Of a stretch of DNA of 64,000 nt, positions 44,871 to 55,421 are shown in pieces. The DNA comes from Maratus speciosus. Lineage: Eukaryota > Arthropoda > Arachnida > Araneae > Salticidae. The notes under the pieces were generated by a model that did no database searches, was not told the origin of the DNA, and saw only the letters and a program-made list of their open reading frames with translations. The stretch spans positions 154,859,915 through 154,923,914 of the forward strand of contig OZ010791.1 of the NCBI GenBank assembly GCA_963932465.1, in the 5' to 3' direction. Every line of letters starts with the position of its first letter. The stretch's first letter is position 1. The position numbers and the translations under genes were made by a program.

Positions 44871-47030
44871 GGCGAAGTTTTATTTCAGTTTTCTGTATGT
44901 GTTAGAAAGTATTATATAATCTATGCTTGACGCATGATTTTTCTCTTTCTTTTCTTTTTCTTTTCCCATGTGCTTCACAGTAATCTAATTTCTTTATATG
45001 AGCTCCATTTAGGCAAAAGATTTAAAGTCTACATTTCTCAAAGGAGAAAAGAGAAACTATTTCCATTTTCTTTACATCGTTAAACAGCAGTAACATTATT
45101 TTTCTCACCCAATATTTAAAAGTTAGTGTACATTTTTAATTTTCTTGAAGACAATTATAGATGGTAATTGCTGAAATTGGGGTTTCAATTGTGTTATGCG
45201 TTTTCTATATTGTTTACTTAGATACCTTATTTAACTTTATTCAACGGCGAAGTTTTATTTCAATATTATGTATGTGTTGGAAAGTGTTTTATAATCTATG
45301 CTTGAAGCATGTTTTTTCTCTTTCTTTTCTTTTTTTTCCATGTGCTTAACAGTTATCTAATTTCTTTATACGAGCTCCATTTAGGTAAAATATTTAAAGT
45401 CTATATTTCTCAAAGGAGAAATGAGAATGTATTTCCATTCTATTACATCGTTAAACAGCAATAGCATTATTATTCTCACCCAGTGTTCAAAAGTTAGTGT
45501 ATATTTTTAATTTTCTCGAGGATGACTTTTGATGGTAATTGCTGAAATTGGGTTTTCAAATGTGCTATGCATTTTCTTATATTGTTTACTTAGATACCAT
45601 ATTTAACTTTATTAAACGGCGAGTTTCATTTCAGCATTCTGTATGCGTTGGAAAGTGTTTTATAGTCTATGCTTGACTCATGTTTTTTCTCTTTCTTTTC
45701 TTTTTGTTTTCACGCCCTTCACATTATACGCTTCACATTTCTTTATACGAGCTCCATTAAGGTAAAAGATTTAAAGTCTAGATTTCTCCAAGGAGAAAAG
45801 AGAAACTATTTTTATTCTATTACATCGTTAAACAGCAGTAACATTATTTTTCTGACCCAATGTTCAAAAGTCAGTGTATATTTTTAATTTTCCTGAAGAT
45901 AATTATAGATGGTAATTGCTGAAATTGGATTTTCAAATGTGCTATACGTTTTCTGTATTGTTTACTTAGATACCATATTTAACTTTATTAAACGGCGAAG
46001 TTTATTTTCAGTATTCTGTATGTGTTGGAAAGTGTTTTATAATCTATGCTTGATTCATGTTTTTTCTCTTTTTTTTCTCTCCCCCCCCCCCCCATGTGCT
46101 TCAAAGTAATCTAATTTCTTTATACAGGCTCAATTTAGGTAAAAGATTTAAAATCTAGATTCTAGATTTCTCCAAGGAGAAAAGAGAAACTATTTTTATT
46201 CCATTACATCGTTAAACAGCAGTAACATTATTTTTCTGACCCAATGTTCAAAAGTCAGTGTATATTTTTAATTTTCCTGAAGATAATTATAGATGGTAAT
46301 TGCTGAAATTGGGTTTTCAAATGTGCTATACGTTTTCTGTATTGTTTACTTAGATACCATATTTAACTTTATTAAACGGCGAAGTTTATTTTCAGTATTC
46401 TGTATGTGTTGGAAAGTGTTTTATAATCTATGCTTGATTCATGTTTTTTCTCTTTCTTTTCTCCCCTCCCCCATGTGCTTCAAAGTAATCTAATTTCTTT
46501 ATACAGGCTCAATTTAGGTAAAAGATTTAAAATCTAGATTTCTCCAAGGAGAAAAGAGAAACTATTTTTATTCTATTACATCGTTAAATAGCAGTAACAT
46601 TATTTTTCTGACCCAATGTTCAAAAGTCAGTGTATATTTTTAATTTTCCTGAAGATAATTATAGATGGTAATTGCTGAAATTGGGTTTTCGAATGTGCTA
46701 TACGTTTTCTGTATTGTTTACTTGGATACCATATTTAACTTTATTAAACGGCGAAGTTTATTTTCAGTATTCTGTATGTGTTGGAAAGTGTTTTATAATC
46801 TATGCTTGATTCATATTTTTTCTCTTTCTATTCTTTATTTTCCACGCGCTTCACAGTAATCTAATTTCCTTATACGAGCTCAATTTAGATTAATGAAAGA
46901 TTTAAAGGCTACATTTCTCAAAGGAGAAAAGGGAAACTATTTCCATTCTCTTTACATGGTTAAACAGCAGTAACATTATTTCTCTTGCCGAATGCTCAAA
47001 GTTAGTGTATATGTTTAATTTTCTTGAGGA
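44790..47030 (+). repeat. Satellite-like array of six ~375-bp composite units
   Basis: GGTAATTGCTGAAATTGG-type markers start at about 44792, 45164, 45535, 45911, 46295 and 46667. Each unit joins a family G ~150-bp unit (GGAAAGTGTTTTATAATCTA) to a D fragment (TTCTTTATACGAGCTC, AACAGCAGTAACATTATT). Units 4-6 are almost identical, the earlier ones more diverged. The recurring 60-72-residue frames beginning MVIAEIG come from this DNA repetition and vary at their ends with pyrimidine-run length. Confidence 0.9.
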
Positions 47031-47221
47031 TGAAGTTTAATTGTTTATTTTTTTATCCTTTCTGCTGCAAAATAAAAGCAAAAGTGGAGATAAGAATGGG
47101 TATGAAGTTTTGTAGCAGAATGAAGGAATGTCGCAAATTTTGGTGACATTTGGCGAGAAAATTGGCTTTAAGAATCTGAAGGAATTTTCCAGAAAATCAC
47201 AATAGCAGCCGAGATACATGA

Positions 47222-47345
47222 TTCAACCAATCAGAGTCCATAGAACGTTCTTGAAAACGGGATTCAACCAATCAGGGAACACAGAACTTTCTCTCAATTA
47301 ATCCCACGCCAATATAAAATAGCGCTTGAGTCGAAGCGTAAAGTC
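47222..47345 (+). promoter_or_regulatory. Promoter of the Helitron pseudogene: two CCAAT boxes and TATA
   Basis: GATTCAACCAATCAG occurs twice; CCAATCAG lies at 47227-47234 and 47268-47275, 41 bp apart. TATAAAA at 47313-47319 follows, giving an expected start near 47345. The first ATG of the downstream pseudogene is at 47515. Spacing and order fit an RNA polymerase II promoter carried by the element. Confidence 0.5.
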
Positions 47346-47669
47346 TGATAAGCTGGACAGTGAGTCTTGCGTTCTGCAAAAGTCTTTGAAGACTGCGAAA
47401 CGATTGAAGTTTCTGCCCGAATTTCGGGCTTGCGACTGTACAGTGCAGACTGCTCTGAACTATCAGAATCGCGCTTTCCTGTTATTGTGAAGACTGCTCT
47501 GAACTACCATAATTATGCCCGCTGTACGACCTGCGAAGCGGAAAAATTTTAAGTTCTAACAGCAAGGAAGAAAAGGAGTCTTTACTGTGAAACCTGAAGA
47601 CGATCGTAATGAGCCTCAATCCGAACAAAAGCCTGGAGAAAATGCGTTGTTTATTCAGAAAAAGAAGAG

Positions 47670-48070
47670 TAACGGAATTATTGGAAGGTCGTTCAAAGCC
47701 TCTGAAGGATTTGCGAAAGCGTGAAACTCGACGGCTGTAGGAGGTAACTAAAGAATGCCGTTCCAAGCGTCTGAAGAACTTCTGAAAGCGTTCAACCTGA
47801 CGGTAGGAGAATGAAACTAAAGAATGTCAATTCAAACGACTGGAAAAATTGTGAAAGCGTGAAACTCGACGGCTGTAGGAGGTAACTAAAGAATGCCGTT
47901 CCAAGCGTCTGGAGAACTTCTTATGAAAGCGTTCAACCTGACGGTAGGAGAATGAAACTAAAGAATGTCATTTCAAGCGATTGGAAAAATTGCGAAAGCG
48001 TGCAACCCGACGGTGGGAGAACGAAACTAAAGAATTCCGTTCCCATCGACTGGAAGAGAAACGACACTAC
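47670..48070 (+). repeat. 69-bp tandem units with 138-bp higher order
   Basis: The CTGGAAAAATTGCGAAAGCG block recurs about every 69 bp in about six units (near 47699, 47770, 47839, 47908 and 47978). Alternate units are more alike (CTCGACGGCTGTAGGAGGTA against CTGACGGTAGGAGAATGAA), giving a 138-bp higher-order period. These encode the 23-residue repeats of the pseudogene. Confidence 0.85.
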
Positions 48071-48285
48071 GAATCTATAGTTTACAACAGCTTTGACCCA
48101 GTACAAGATCAACCGGAGGGCGAACTAGAATTCACCCCGGAATTTCTTAATACCATGGCCATCGCGGATATGCCACCACACGAACTAAAACTCAAAACTA
48201 ACAACGTAATCATGTTTCTGCGGAACCTTGACATATCAGAAGGACTTTGCAACGGTACACGTCTTATTGTGACAGATCTTCGCAA

Positions 48286-48473
48286 CAGTGGTGTAGTCGT
48301 AAAAAAAGCAGAGGGCATACGCGCTAAGCAGAGGATACACGCTCAAGGCAGAGGGTATACTCTACAGTGTATATACTAGAACTTTTTTGAGAAACAGAGG
48401 GTATACGGTGTTCCTTAAAAAAATCCAGAATGTATACGGCGTATACCACCGTATACCCTCCACTACATCCCTG
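48286..48473. mobile_element. hAT-like MITE inserted in the helicase, 188 bp
   Basis: CAGTGGTGTAGTCG at the left and CCACTACATCCCTG at the right are imperfect inverted ends (11 of 14 positions), and CTTCGCAA is duplicated exactly (48278-48285, 48474-48481). The interior repeats GCAGAGGGTATAC wording. The helicase reading on the two sides joins in frame if one target copy and the MITE are ignored, so the host frame was still open here when it inserted. Confidence 0.92.
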
Positions 48474-48546
48474 CTTCGCAATAACATCAAGGCAAAACCA
48501 ATTACCGGCGAGCATTTTGGTCGCGTAGTTCACATACCCAGAATAA

Positions 48547-48815
48547 GGCTGCGTATAAACGCTTGTTTTGCCATCCTTCTACATTTTTCTTGCAAACCTT
48601 TTGTTCTGGACCCTTCTGCGGTTTATTCACAAAAGGATGAGGGGAATCAACAGTGGGTCAGGACATAAGGAGCCCAACTCTACTTGACGGAAAGGTTCCT
48701 CTTTTGCAGGACATCAGTCCCTTTTCTTTCAAAGTCATTAAAATCAAAAACACCGCGTGGCCACAAGAAAAGACGCCGATATTGATAACAGTTAGAAGGA
48801 TGGTCTATTCGCACC
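48547..48815. mobile_element. TTAA-type MITE in the helicase, GGCTGCGTATAAACG family, copy 1
   Basis: GGCTGCGTATAAACG and CTATTCGCACC are imperfect inverted ends, with ATAA (48543-48546) and TTAA (48816-48819) outside. Helicase wording (VVHIPR before, LDLSK after) resumes on each side. The copy at 63282-63558 shares ACAAAAGGAYGAG, CAAYAGTGGGTCA-like and GTGGCCACA-like blocks. Frames inside, such as 48387-48668, mix host and MITE sequence. Confidence 0.75.
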
Positions 48816-49166
48816 TTAACACTGGACTTAAGCAAGGGCCAGCTGGGAGGCACTATGCAGTGCCGTGCCATCAGTTTCCCTGCAGCCGGCGGCGTTCGCC
48901 ATCACCGTCCAAAAGACCCATGTGCAAACATTCGACTTCGTAGGCGTGGATTTAAGGGTCTCCGTCTTCATGCACGGGATGCTGTACGCTGCTTGTTCAG
49001 GTCTAATAGTACTGCTAACAAAAGAAAGTGTGCAACGAACTAAAAATGTAGTTTGGATCCCCTTTCGTTGTAAATATGAAATAATGCAAAATTTAGAAAC
49101 ATGCACATAGTTTTAATATTGATTGTTTCTGCAAATAATACTGTTATAAAATAAAATGCTTTATAG

Positions 49167-50405
49167 CAGTGGTTCCCAACCTTTTTTGGTACGTGACCCA
49201 CCTAATATGAGGTTCGAGGGTGTGCTAATATCAGTGTGGAAATTTTTTATGACCTCTATAAGCTATCGGCTATCATGTCCTATGAAAAAGGCACATTTTC
49301 GTACAAAGGATGCACTATCAACAAAAACAAGAATTGGTAATCCCAATGTGTGTAAGTTGAATAATAATTAAAACAACAAATATATTGAAAAATATAAACA
49401 TAACTTTACAATCAATGAGATTTCTGGAACTGAATGGTTACCTATGAGGACATCTATATCGGCGTTAAAACTGGTTAATTTTAACCTTAAGTCACCTTCT
49501 ACATGCAGTTTGTTTCTGTACTTGTTTTTCAAAAACAGCAAAGTAGAAAAAGCACGTTCACACAAGTATATCATGTTGAACCTCTTCAAGGACCTCAAAG
49601 CTGATTTAGATATTTTGGATATTCTGCTCCTATTGTGACGCCTCAGACCTCCCATCTGTTAAACCAGATGGCTATTTGAGTATTACGCAAAATGTTTAAT
49701 TGGCTCTGCAGTCGCATCATCGAAATAGCAAACTCCAGATGGTCGATATAAACACTTTTAACGATGTAAATAATTCTCGTTGAAAAGTGGCCTGACTGAC
49801 ACTATTCGAAATAAACTTTTTTAATGAGATAAATAAGACTCCCACGTGGTCACCAATGAAGACAGACTGACGAAGTCGAGGAGATGCCTTTTTGAGATCA
49901 TCGAGAGCGGTCGTGTTTTCCGGCCGTTCGCTAAGACAGGGGCGAACAAGCCTCCGCTTGATTTTTTTTAAAGTTTTTAATGTTCCTGTGTTTTATATGT
50001 GTTGTGTGCTGTGTTGCCCTAGCGTGAAATAAAACGTTTAAGAAAATGAACGCCAGTTCTCCTGATTTAGATTTTTGTCTATTTCCTCTTTGGATTTTAT
50101 TTTACGCTACACTATCTTCATCCAGAAGGAAATTAATGATTTTGCCATAACGATTGCGCGGCTATTGACATATTTCAAACGAGATCATAGCATAATACGT
50201 CTGACTATGTATGAAAACTGACTATGTGTCTTTTCACGCAGCTAATTTAAGCTAGTAGCTTTCATGATTATTGAGGTTGTAAAATATTGTATTTCTTTTA
50301 TATTTTTTAACAGATGAAAACAAAGATATATTTGTGTTTCGAGACCCACCAAAACACTTGCCACGACCCAACAGTGAGTCGGGACCCATAGTTTGGGCCC
50401 CGCTG
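49167..50405 (-). mobile_element. hAT (Charlie-like) element, 1.2 kb deletion derivative
   Basis: CAGTGGTTCCCAACC at the left and the complement of CAGCGGGGCCCAAAC at the right are the termini; CTTTATAG (49159-49166) and CTTTATAA (50406-50413) are an 8-bp duplication with one mismatch. Sub-terminal GACCCACC and GGGACCC motifs are present. It carries a transposase C-terminus on the minus strand. It lies downstream of, or within the 3' part of, the Helitron remnant. Confidence 0.88.
49368..49655 (-). pseudogene. hAT transposase C-terminal dimerisation region
   Basis: The minus-strand frame contains YLCERAFSTLLFLKNKYRNK followed by L-x-V-E-x-D-L-R-L-K-L-T-S, the C-terminal block of Charlie/ZBED-type hAT transposases (family pattern C-E-x-x-F-S-x-L-x-x-I-K-x-K-Y-R, then E-D-L-R). 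The N-terminal zinc finger and DDE core are absent, and upstream sequence on that strand does not continue the protein. The orientation relative to the termini is as expected, with the C-terminus nearer one TIR. Confidence 0.8.
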
Positions 50406-50413
50406 CTTTATAA

Positions 50414-52337
50414 GAATAATACAGCGAGAATTTATTGTTATATCGAGTTGAACACAAAGCTAATTTTCTCGGCTATCCTCGATGGTTTATATTATAAAGC
50501 AAAAACATGTTCTTGAGTAACGCTGACGTCATATTCACTGTGGCGACACCTGACTAATAAATTTAGCTTGTAACGCAATTTTTTTAACTTCTAAACATCG
50601 CACAATTTTATTTTTTACACCGTCGAATATGGAAAAAAAATGTGCTTCTCGTAGAAAATTCTAAGACTTACAGTTAGTCTTCTTCTAGATGTCCTTGTGA
50701 ACACAGACGGGTGTCAGGACTGTTGGGAAATAATCCCGCGGTACCGAGTAGGATAACTATGGTCTCCGCTCTACGGTGCTCTTATAAGATCAATAAAGTA
50801 ATGTATGCACGAATCGTGTGTTGTGTAAACTAGAATTACACTAAGCCAAGACTCCAAATCCTAGTTTTAACATATATATCAATACTAAAAGTAATTCATA
50901 TTTCTAACAGCAGTTATTTCTTTAAACGTAGTAGAATAACTGAACATCAGGGAACGGTTGCCAAAATTACTGTCCCAGTGTCCAGTTTTTAACAGGGTAG
51001 CTGCAGGTTTGGCAAAGTAAAATGGGAAAATTCAAAATTTTTTGGTGTGTCTAATTCACAGCTTGTCTTTTCCCCTCTTCTTTAATGACATATAAAAATA
51101 GATAGAAGTAGAGGTCTAGTCCACCCCCCACCCCCCCTGCCACAACCTTTTTATTACAAAGTTTACTTTTTTTTAATGTAATACAGATTATATTAGTATT
51201 GAGAGATCATGAAGTATAGAGGGGACTCAATAAGTTGCTAGAGGGGGTGGGAGTGGAGAGGGAGGGCGTCTGGTTACACCCATGGTTAGCTGGGTGCGAA
51301 AGAAAGGTTTTAAAAGTTCATTCTTTGCTTTTGAAGCAGATAACTAGGGAATGCGACGATTTAAAAATGATTTTTTTTAATTTAAAAAGTGGGGTAAAAT
51401 CTGGTAAGCCGGAATCGCACGCGGCTTGAAAAATATTTCGTTTTAGGGAGGCTCCCGTATTAATTGGTATCCCGTTTCTTATCTGTAAAGAGGGGGGGGG
51501 GGGGAGAGGATGGGGAGTTACAAAAAACAAAACTTTTCAAATCTTAAAATATGTCATTTGACACCATTGATAAAAATATAGATAATTAAAGATTTATTTT
51601 ATGCAATACCATAACTCAAAGATCGATATCTCAGTTGCTTATGTTTTATTCTTTACATTTTCTGATGAAAAAAAAAAAAATAATAATACAAGATTCATGC
51701 CTCCATAAAAATAATTACTGATACGAACAAAATGATGAAACACTACAGTCATTAGAAAGCACTTTAACGTCAGCGTAACCATCAATATCAGTTAACTATC
51801 TCTCATTTCCCACGAGTTCTTAGGGAGCAACAATGACCTGTCATTTGAAGAAAGTATGAGAGACTGTTAACGGCGAGTAACACTTTTTGATCATCATTCC
51901 TTTATTTTTTTCGGAACATTTGATAGGCGATTGCCACTAGAGGCAGGCATATCAGAAGAATATACTTTTGACTTGTTTTGTCTAGGAATGAAATATATAT
52001 TTGTTCTGTGTTTAAGATAGATATTGAAAAGGGCTTCTTTCACCATCGTTGACTCTGTGTGAATAAATAAATAAGTAAGTAAATAAATGAAAATAATCGG
52101 TCAAGTACAGGTTTTACTCTCGTAGAAAGGGTTCCGTACAATAAATTTATTAATTACTAACTTCAATATCACAAAAAAAAAAAAAAAAAAAAAAAAAAAA
52201 TCGTTTCTAAAAGAATGACTTTGTAAAAAACTTGTAATTATTCTATGAATTATAATTGAATTCAATTAGAATGAAAAACGTTGCTTATTTATCACTGTGG
52301 CTCGCTTTACATAAGGAAAGACCTTGTACAAAGTTAA
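50414..52337. other. Intergenic stretch with minor features
   Basis: TGACGTCA, a CRE-type palindrome, near 50525; a G+C-richer block at 50705-50840 (TGTTGGGAAATAATCCCGCG, AATAAAG) that might be a short LTR but has no partner; C runs near 51124 and a G run near 51493; poly-A at 52170-52200. No supported gene. Confidence 0.4.
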
Positions 52338-52557
52338 CCTCTTCGCTACTGAGTTTTAATGCAGTATTATTAATAAATACTGAATTATTTCTTCTCCCAT
52401 TTCACTTCAGAGCAAGATTTTTATTTTATTTGCATTAGTTCGAATCTTAGACTTCGGAACATATCATTCTGATATCGAAATTGTAATTATGTTCGAGTAT
52501 CTTTAATAAAATGGGACAAAACGGAGGTCCCGATTTTGGGACCAGGAAGCGAAGAGG
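52338..52557. mobile_element. piggyBac-like MITE, 220 bp
   Basis: CCTCTTCGCTACTGAG at the left and CCAGGAAGCGAAGAGG at the right are inverted ends with TTAA (52334-52337) and TTAT (52558-52561) outside. A pyrimidine start at TTAA is the piggyBac pattern and contrasts with the GG-starting TTAA elements. Outer flanks ACAAAG and CTTTGTGC extend the inverted relation, possibly by chance. Confidence 0.7.
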
Positions 52558-53026
52558 TTATACTTGACTTTGTGCAAAGTGCGTTTCTAAAGGAGGTCGC
52601 AAAGTTGCAACGTCGCCTTGGCCCGTGCCGCCTTTTCCTGGATATGGATTTTACTTAATATCTATGTTAATTAACGATTTTTTTTTTCGAAAATCATTAT
52701 CAAGAATCCTTAGGTGATTCCGCGTCGATAGGTACATTAAGCGCCCCCCGAATCTCTCGCTGTGCACCCGCAGACTACAGTTTGTGTGTAACAGAAAAAT
52801 GTGATTTTGTCAAAAACTATGTTCCGTAGAATAATCGTTATAGTTTTCCTGCAATGTTTAAATAAACTCCTACTAGTCCTAATTTTTTCTTAATTTAGTT
52901 TCAGTAGATTCGGAAATGGGCGGGGGGATATATTTCTGCAGTACATTTTCGATGATATCTGAAAATACAACGCCTAAAATTAAAAAAAAATATTTTTGAG
53001 TTTGGTGTTACGAGATCTTTCGAACG

Positions 53027-53057
<31 letters not shown>

Positions 53058-53102
53058 ACCATTGTATAATATTACAATTCATCATCTTTTTTTTAATAAA
53101 AA
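52558..53102. other. Unassigned stretch ending in a (TA)n tract
   Basis: A G+C-richer block at 52560-52650 (AAGTTGCAACGTCGCCTTGG) and a (TA)n microsatellite at about 53030-53056. Nothing RT-like was recognised here, although an upstream exon of the next feature would be expected in this direction. Confidence 0.4.
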
Positions 53103-53855
53103 TTGATAAATTATATTGATTTAATTTTTATTATAAAGCCATTAACAAATATCAATAATATTATTACTTTAGATTTCAAAGACCTATTTAATAATATCAT
53201 TCTAGAAGACTTACATTCTATTATCAATACATTATTTATAGAATATTTTCCTTTATTAAATTTACCTGATAACATTGATACTGACTACTTCACATCTTTG
53301 ACAAACTTTCTACTGTCTCATAATTTTATTTTCCAAGACAATGCTTTTTTTATTCAAATACAGGGCATCCCCCAAGGAGCTGCTTCATCAAGCATATTAT
53401 CTGATTTATATCTTTACTTTTATGAACGTAAATTTATTAATAATAATATATTGCTCTACAGATACATAGATGATATAATTATTCTTTCTGTTAAAGATAA
53501 TAATTCTATATCTCTTCCTGTAAAGTACCCTTCTAATCTAGAACTTAGTGCTACCTTTTCAAATAATTCTAGTATCAATTTTATGGGTGTTAAAATTAAT
53601 ATTCTCCCTAATAACACCCTAACATTCAACATTTATGATAAACGCAATGAATTTTCATTTAATGTAATTAATTTTACAAACTTCAATTCCTGCTTACATA
53701 TTTCAGTATATAGAAATATTCTGCTTAATCATAGTCTTCGTATCAAACATTTATGTTCCTCCCAATTCTTACAGCCTAACATTTTTAAATTAAAGCAATT
53801 AGCATTGTCTTATAATTATCCCATCTCTTTTATATCTGCATGGCACAAATCTTAA
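53103..53855 (+). CDS. Reverse transcriptase domain, 5'-truncated, uninterrupted
   Basis: 250 codons without stop or frameshift. Motif A is TLDFKDLFNNI (catalytic D at residue 24), motif B QGIPQGAASSSILSDLYL (87-104), motif C YIDD (121-124), followed by FMGVKI and IYDKRNEFSF near 178-187. The SDLYLYFYE stretch and the YDKR-F-F block are what I remember of an RT family common in cnidarian, mollusc and arthropod genomes that looks Penelope-like; the exact clade is uncertain. The frame opens at a TTG (the preceding in-frame stop is at 53097-53099) with no suitable ATG, and the fingers motifs before motif A are missing, so it is a 5' truncation or the last exon of a spliced gene. It ends at a TAA after SAWHKS. 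No endonuclease domain is visible. Confidence 0.8.
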   Translation: MINYIDLIFIIKPLTNINNIITLDFKDLFNNIILEDLHSIINTLFIEYFPLLNLPDNIDTDYFTSLTNFLLSHNFIFQDNAFFIQIQGIPQGAASSSILSDLYLYFYERKFINNNILLYRYIDDIIILSVKDNNSISLPVKYPSNLELSATFSNNSSINFMGVKINILPNNTLTFNIYDKRNEFSFNVINFTNFNSCLHISVYRNILLNHSLRIKHLCSSQFLQPNIFKLKQLALSYNYPISFISAWHKS

Positions 53856-55176
53856 TATTCATTTTTTTCTATTTCTTACCAGTATAGGCATTTAATATGT
53901 TTATAAAAATACTAAAAAATCGAAAACACTATTATGGAGGGTGGGATGTGAATTGCTGAAAAAATTATAAAAAATCATACACACAAAAAAATTATATGTA
54001 TGTATGTATATATATAATATATATATATTTTTTAAAGTTTGGTGTATGTGTATGTTTTTCCATACATTATACACTAAAAAACATAAAAAATAGAAGGTTG
54101 AGGTTGGGAATGCTAAAAAAAGTTTTAAACCTTATATGTTTTTATGCGTGTGAGCGTGTATATATGTTTGAGCGTGTATGTATATATGTTTATGTATTGT
54201 ATGGACATATAAAAAAAAATAAATAAATACGGGGTATCATGCATTTAACATCATAAATTTTCACTTATTGCTTCATCATATAAGGATATATTTTACTATC
54301 TCAATATTCCTCATTGCTTTTTAAATTTTCACATTTAGTTACATAATACAAGGCTGTATTTTACTATCTCAAATATTCCTCATCTTTTTAAATGTTATTT
54401 ATATTCTCATTTTTTATATTACAATATTTTGTCTTTAAAATAGTTAATTTAATCAATTGCCCTTTTATTTATTTTTATATAATTCTTTCTTTCTTTCTTT
54501 CTTTCTTTATTTTTTGTATTAATTTATTCCTATTCTTTATTTTATTTCGTATTCACTCAGTACTCATTAAGTTTATTCCTATTTTTTCATTCGAGTTAAT
54601 CTAAGTCTTTTCTTGATTTCTTCGATCAATTTCATTCCTTTTATTTATTTTTTTGGGCTAAAGATGGCAACACTAAACATTATAGTTATTTATCCAGTTC
54701 CAATTTACATTTCTCCTTTCTCACACCAGATGGCAGCACAGTTATGGGTTTCAGTCAGATGCTCAACTGTAACTCACATGTCACATGTTAAAAAAGTCTT
54801 AACTATGTTTTCCATCCTGATATGCTGTAGTTTTGACTCCTAGCATGTAATTCAGGTATTGTGCTCTAATAATTTTTAATATCCTGTATGAGGTGTATCT
54901 TTCTTTAGATCTCTTAGATTTTTATTATCTATTTTCTGTAATGTTTGCGTTATAAGGGGCTAAATTTTGCCATTTTAGGATTAATGCCGACAAAATTGGA
55001 TGAAATAACGCATCTTCTATGAATGAACTCACAAGCTCCTCTGACGATTCTGTGGGTCATTCATAATTTCTTATTTTACATACTGGTTTCCTATGTTCAT
55101 TTCTAAATCATCTTTAGAACTTTGCCAATTTCTTCATATATTTGTGATTTCAAATTTATTATATATATATATATAT
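53856..55176. other. A+T-rich stretch downstream of the RT, with small repeats
   Basis: Contains a (TA)n tract near 54010; two ~85-bp direct repeats at about 54250-54385 (ATTTTACTATCTCAA, ATTCCTCAT); and a (TTTC)n run near 54486. Possibly the RT element's 3' region. Frames here are low-complexity. Confidence 0.4.
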
Positions 55177-55421
55177 CAGTGGCGTGGCGTCCGGTCATCG
55201 CTGGATGCGGCGATGACCAAGCAATATTTTAAAACTCTTAATAAGCTTTTAAAACTCTACTATCCAGTTTTAACAGAACATTTGGAGTTCATGTATAAGT
55301 GAAGGTAAGATTTAAAGTTTCTTTTTTGAACATTCAACCATTGAATTTTAGAGTTAATAATTTTTCACCACAAACTTAAATAATTGCGATGACCACAGAA
55401 AATTTTCACGCCACGCCACTG
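55177..55421. mobile_element. hAT-like MITE, 245 bp
   Basis: CAGTGGCGTGGCGTC and CACGCCACGCCACTG are terminal inverted repeats; ATATATAT flanks both sides within a TA microsatellite, consistent with an 8-bp hAT target but not proof of length. GCGATGACCA and its near-copy GCGATGACCACAG occur near each end. The frame at 55093-55302 crosses the boundary and is not a gene. Confidence 0.85.

Larger units (their letters stand above)
47515..49110 (+). pseudogene. Helitron RepHel pseudogene: repeat-rich N-terminus joined to helicase C-terminus
   Basis: ATG at 47515 opens MPAVRPAKRKNFKF then a stop. From about 47670 to 48070, despite frameshifts and stops, there are units of about 69 bp (23 residues) ending in LEKLRKRATRRWENETKEFR, similar to STPR-type 23-residue repeats. 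They run straight into a Pif1-like helicase C-terminus: MPPHELKLKTNNVIMFLRNL, then CNGTRLIV, then FAITVQKTHVQTF and HGMLYAACS. The last two correspond to the family's KxQGQTF and YVALSR boxes, but QG and the arginine are lost. The Rep nuclease and helicase Walker motifs are missing: a large internal deletion. Two MITEs (48286-48473, 48547-48815) split the helicase part. Confidence 0.75.

Noticed and set aside
45161..46859. Four or more similar 62-72-residue frames beginning MVIAEIG, looking like a small paralogous gene family
   Set aside because: They are one frame of a 375-bp satellite unit. Their ends change with pyrimidine-run length, there is no promoter or splice pattern, and the protein is not conserved in the older units.
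50719..50840. Short solo LTR (TGTTGGGAAATAATCCCGCG to TTACA with AATAAAG)
   Set aside because: No second LTR, no matching 4-6 bp flanking duplication and no primer-binding site could be found.
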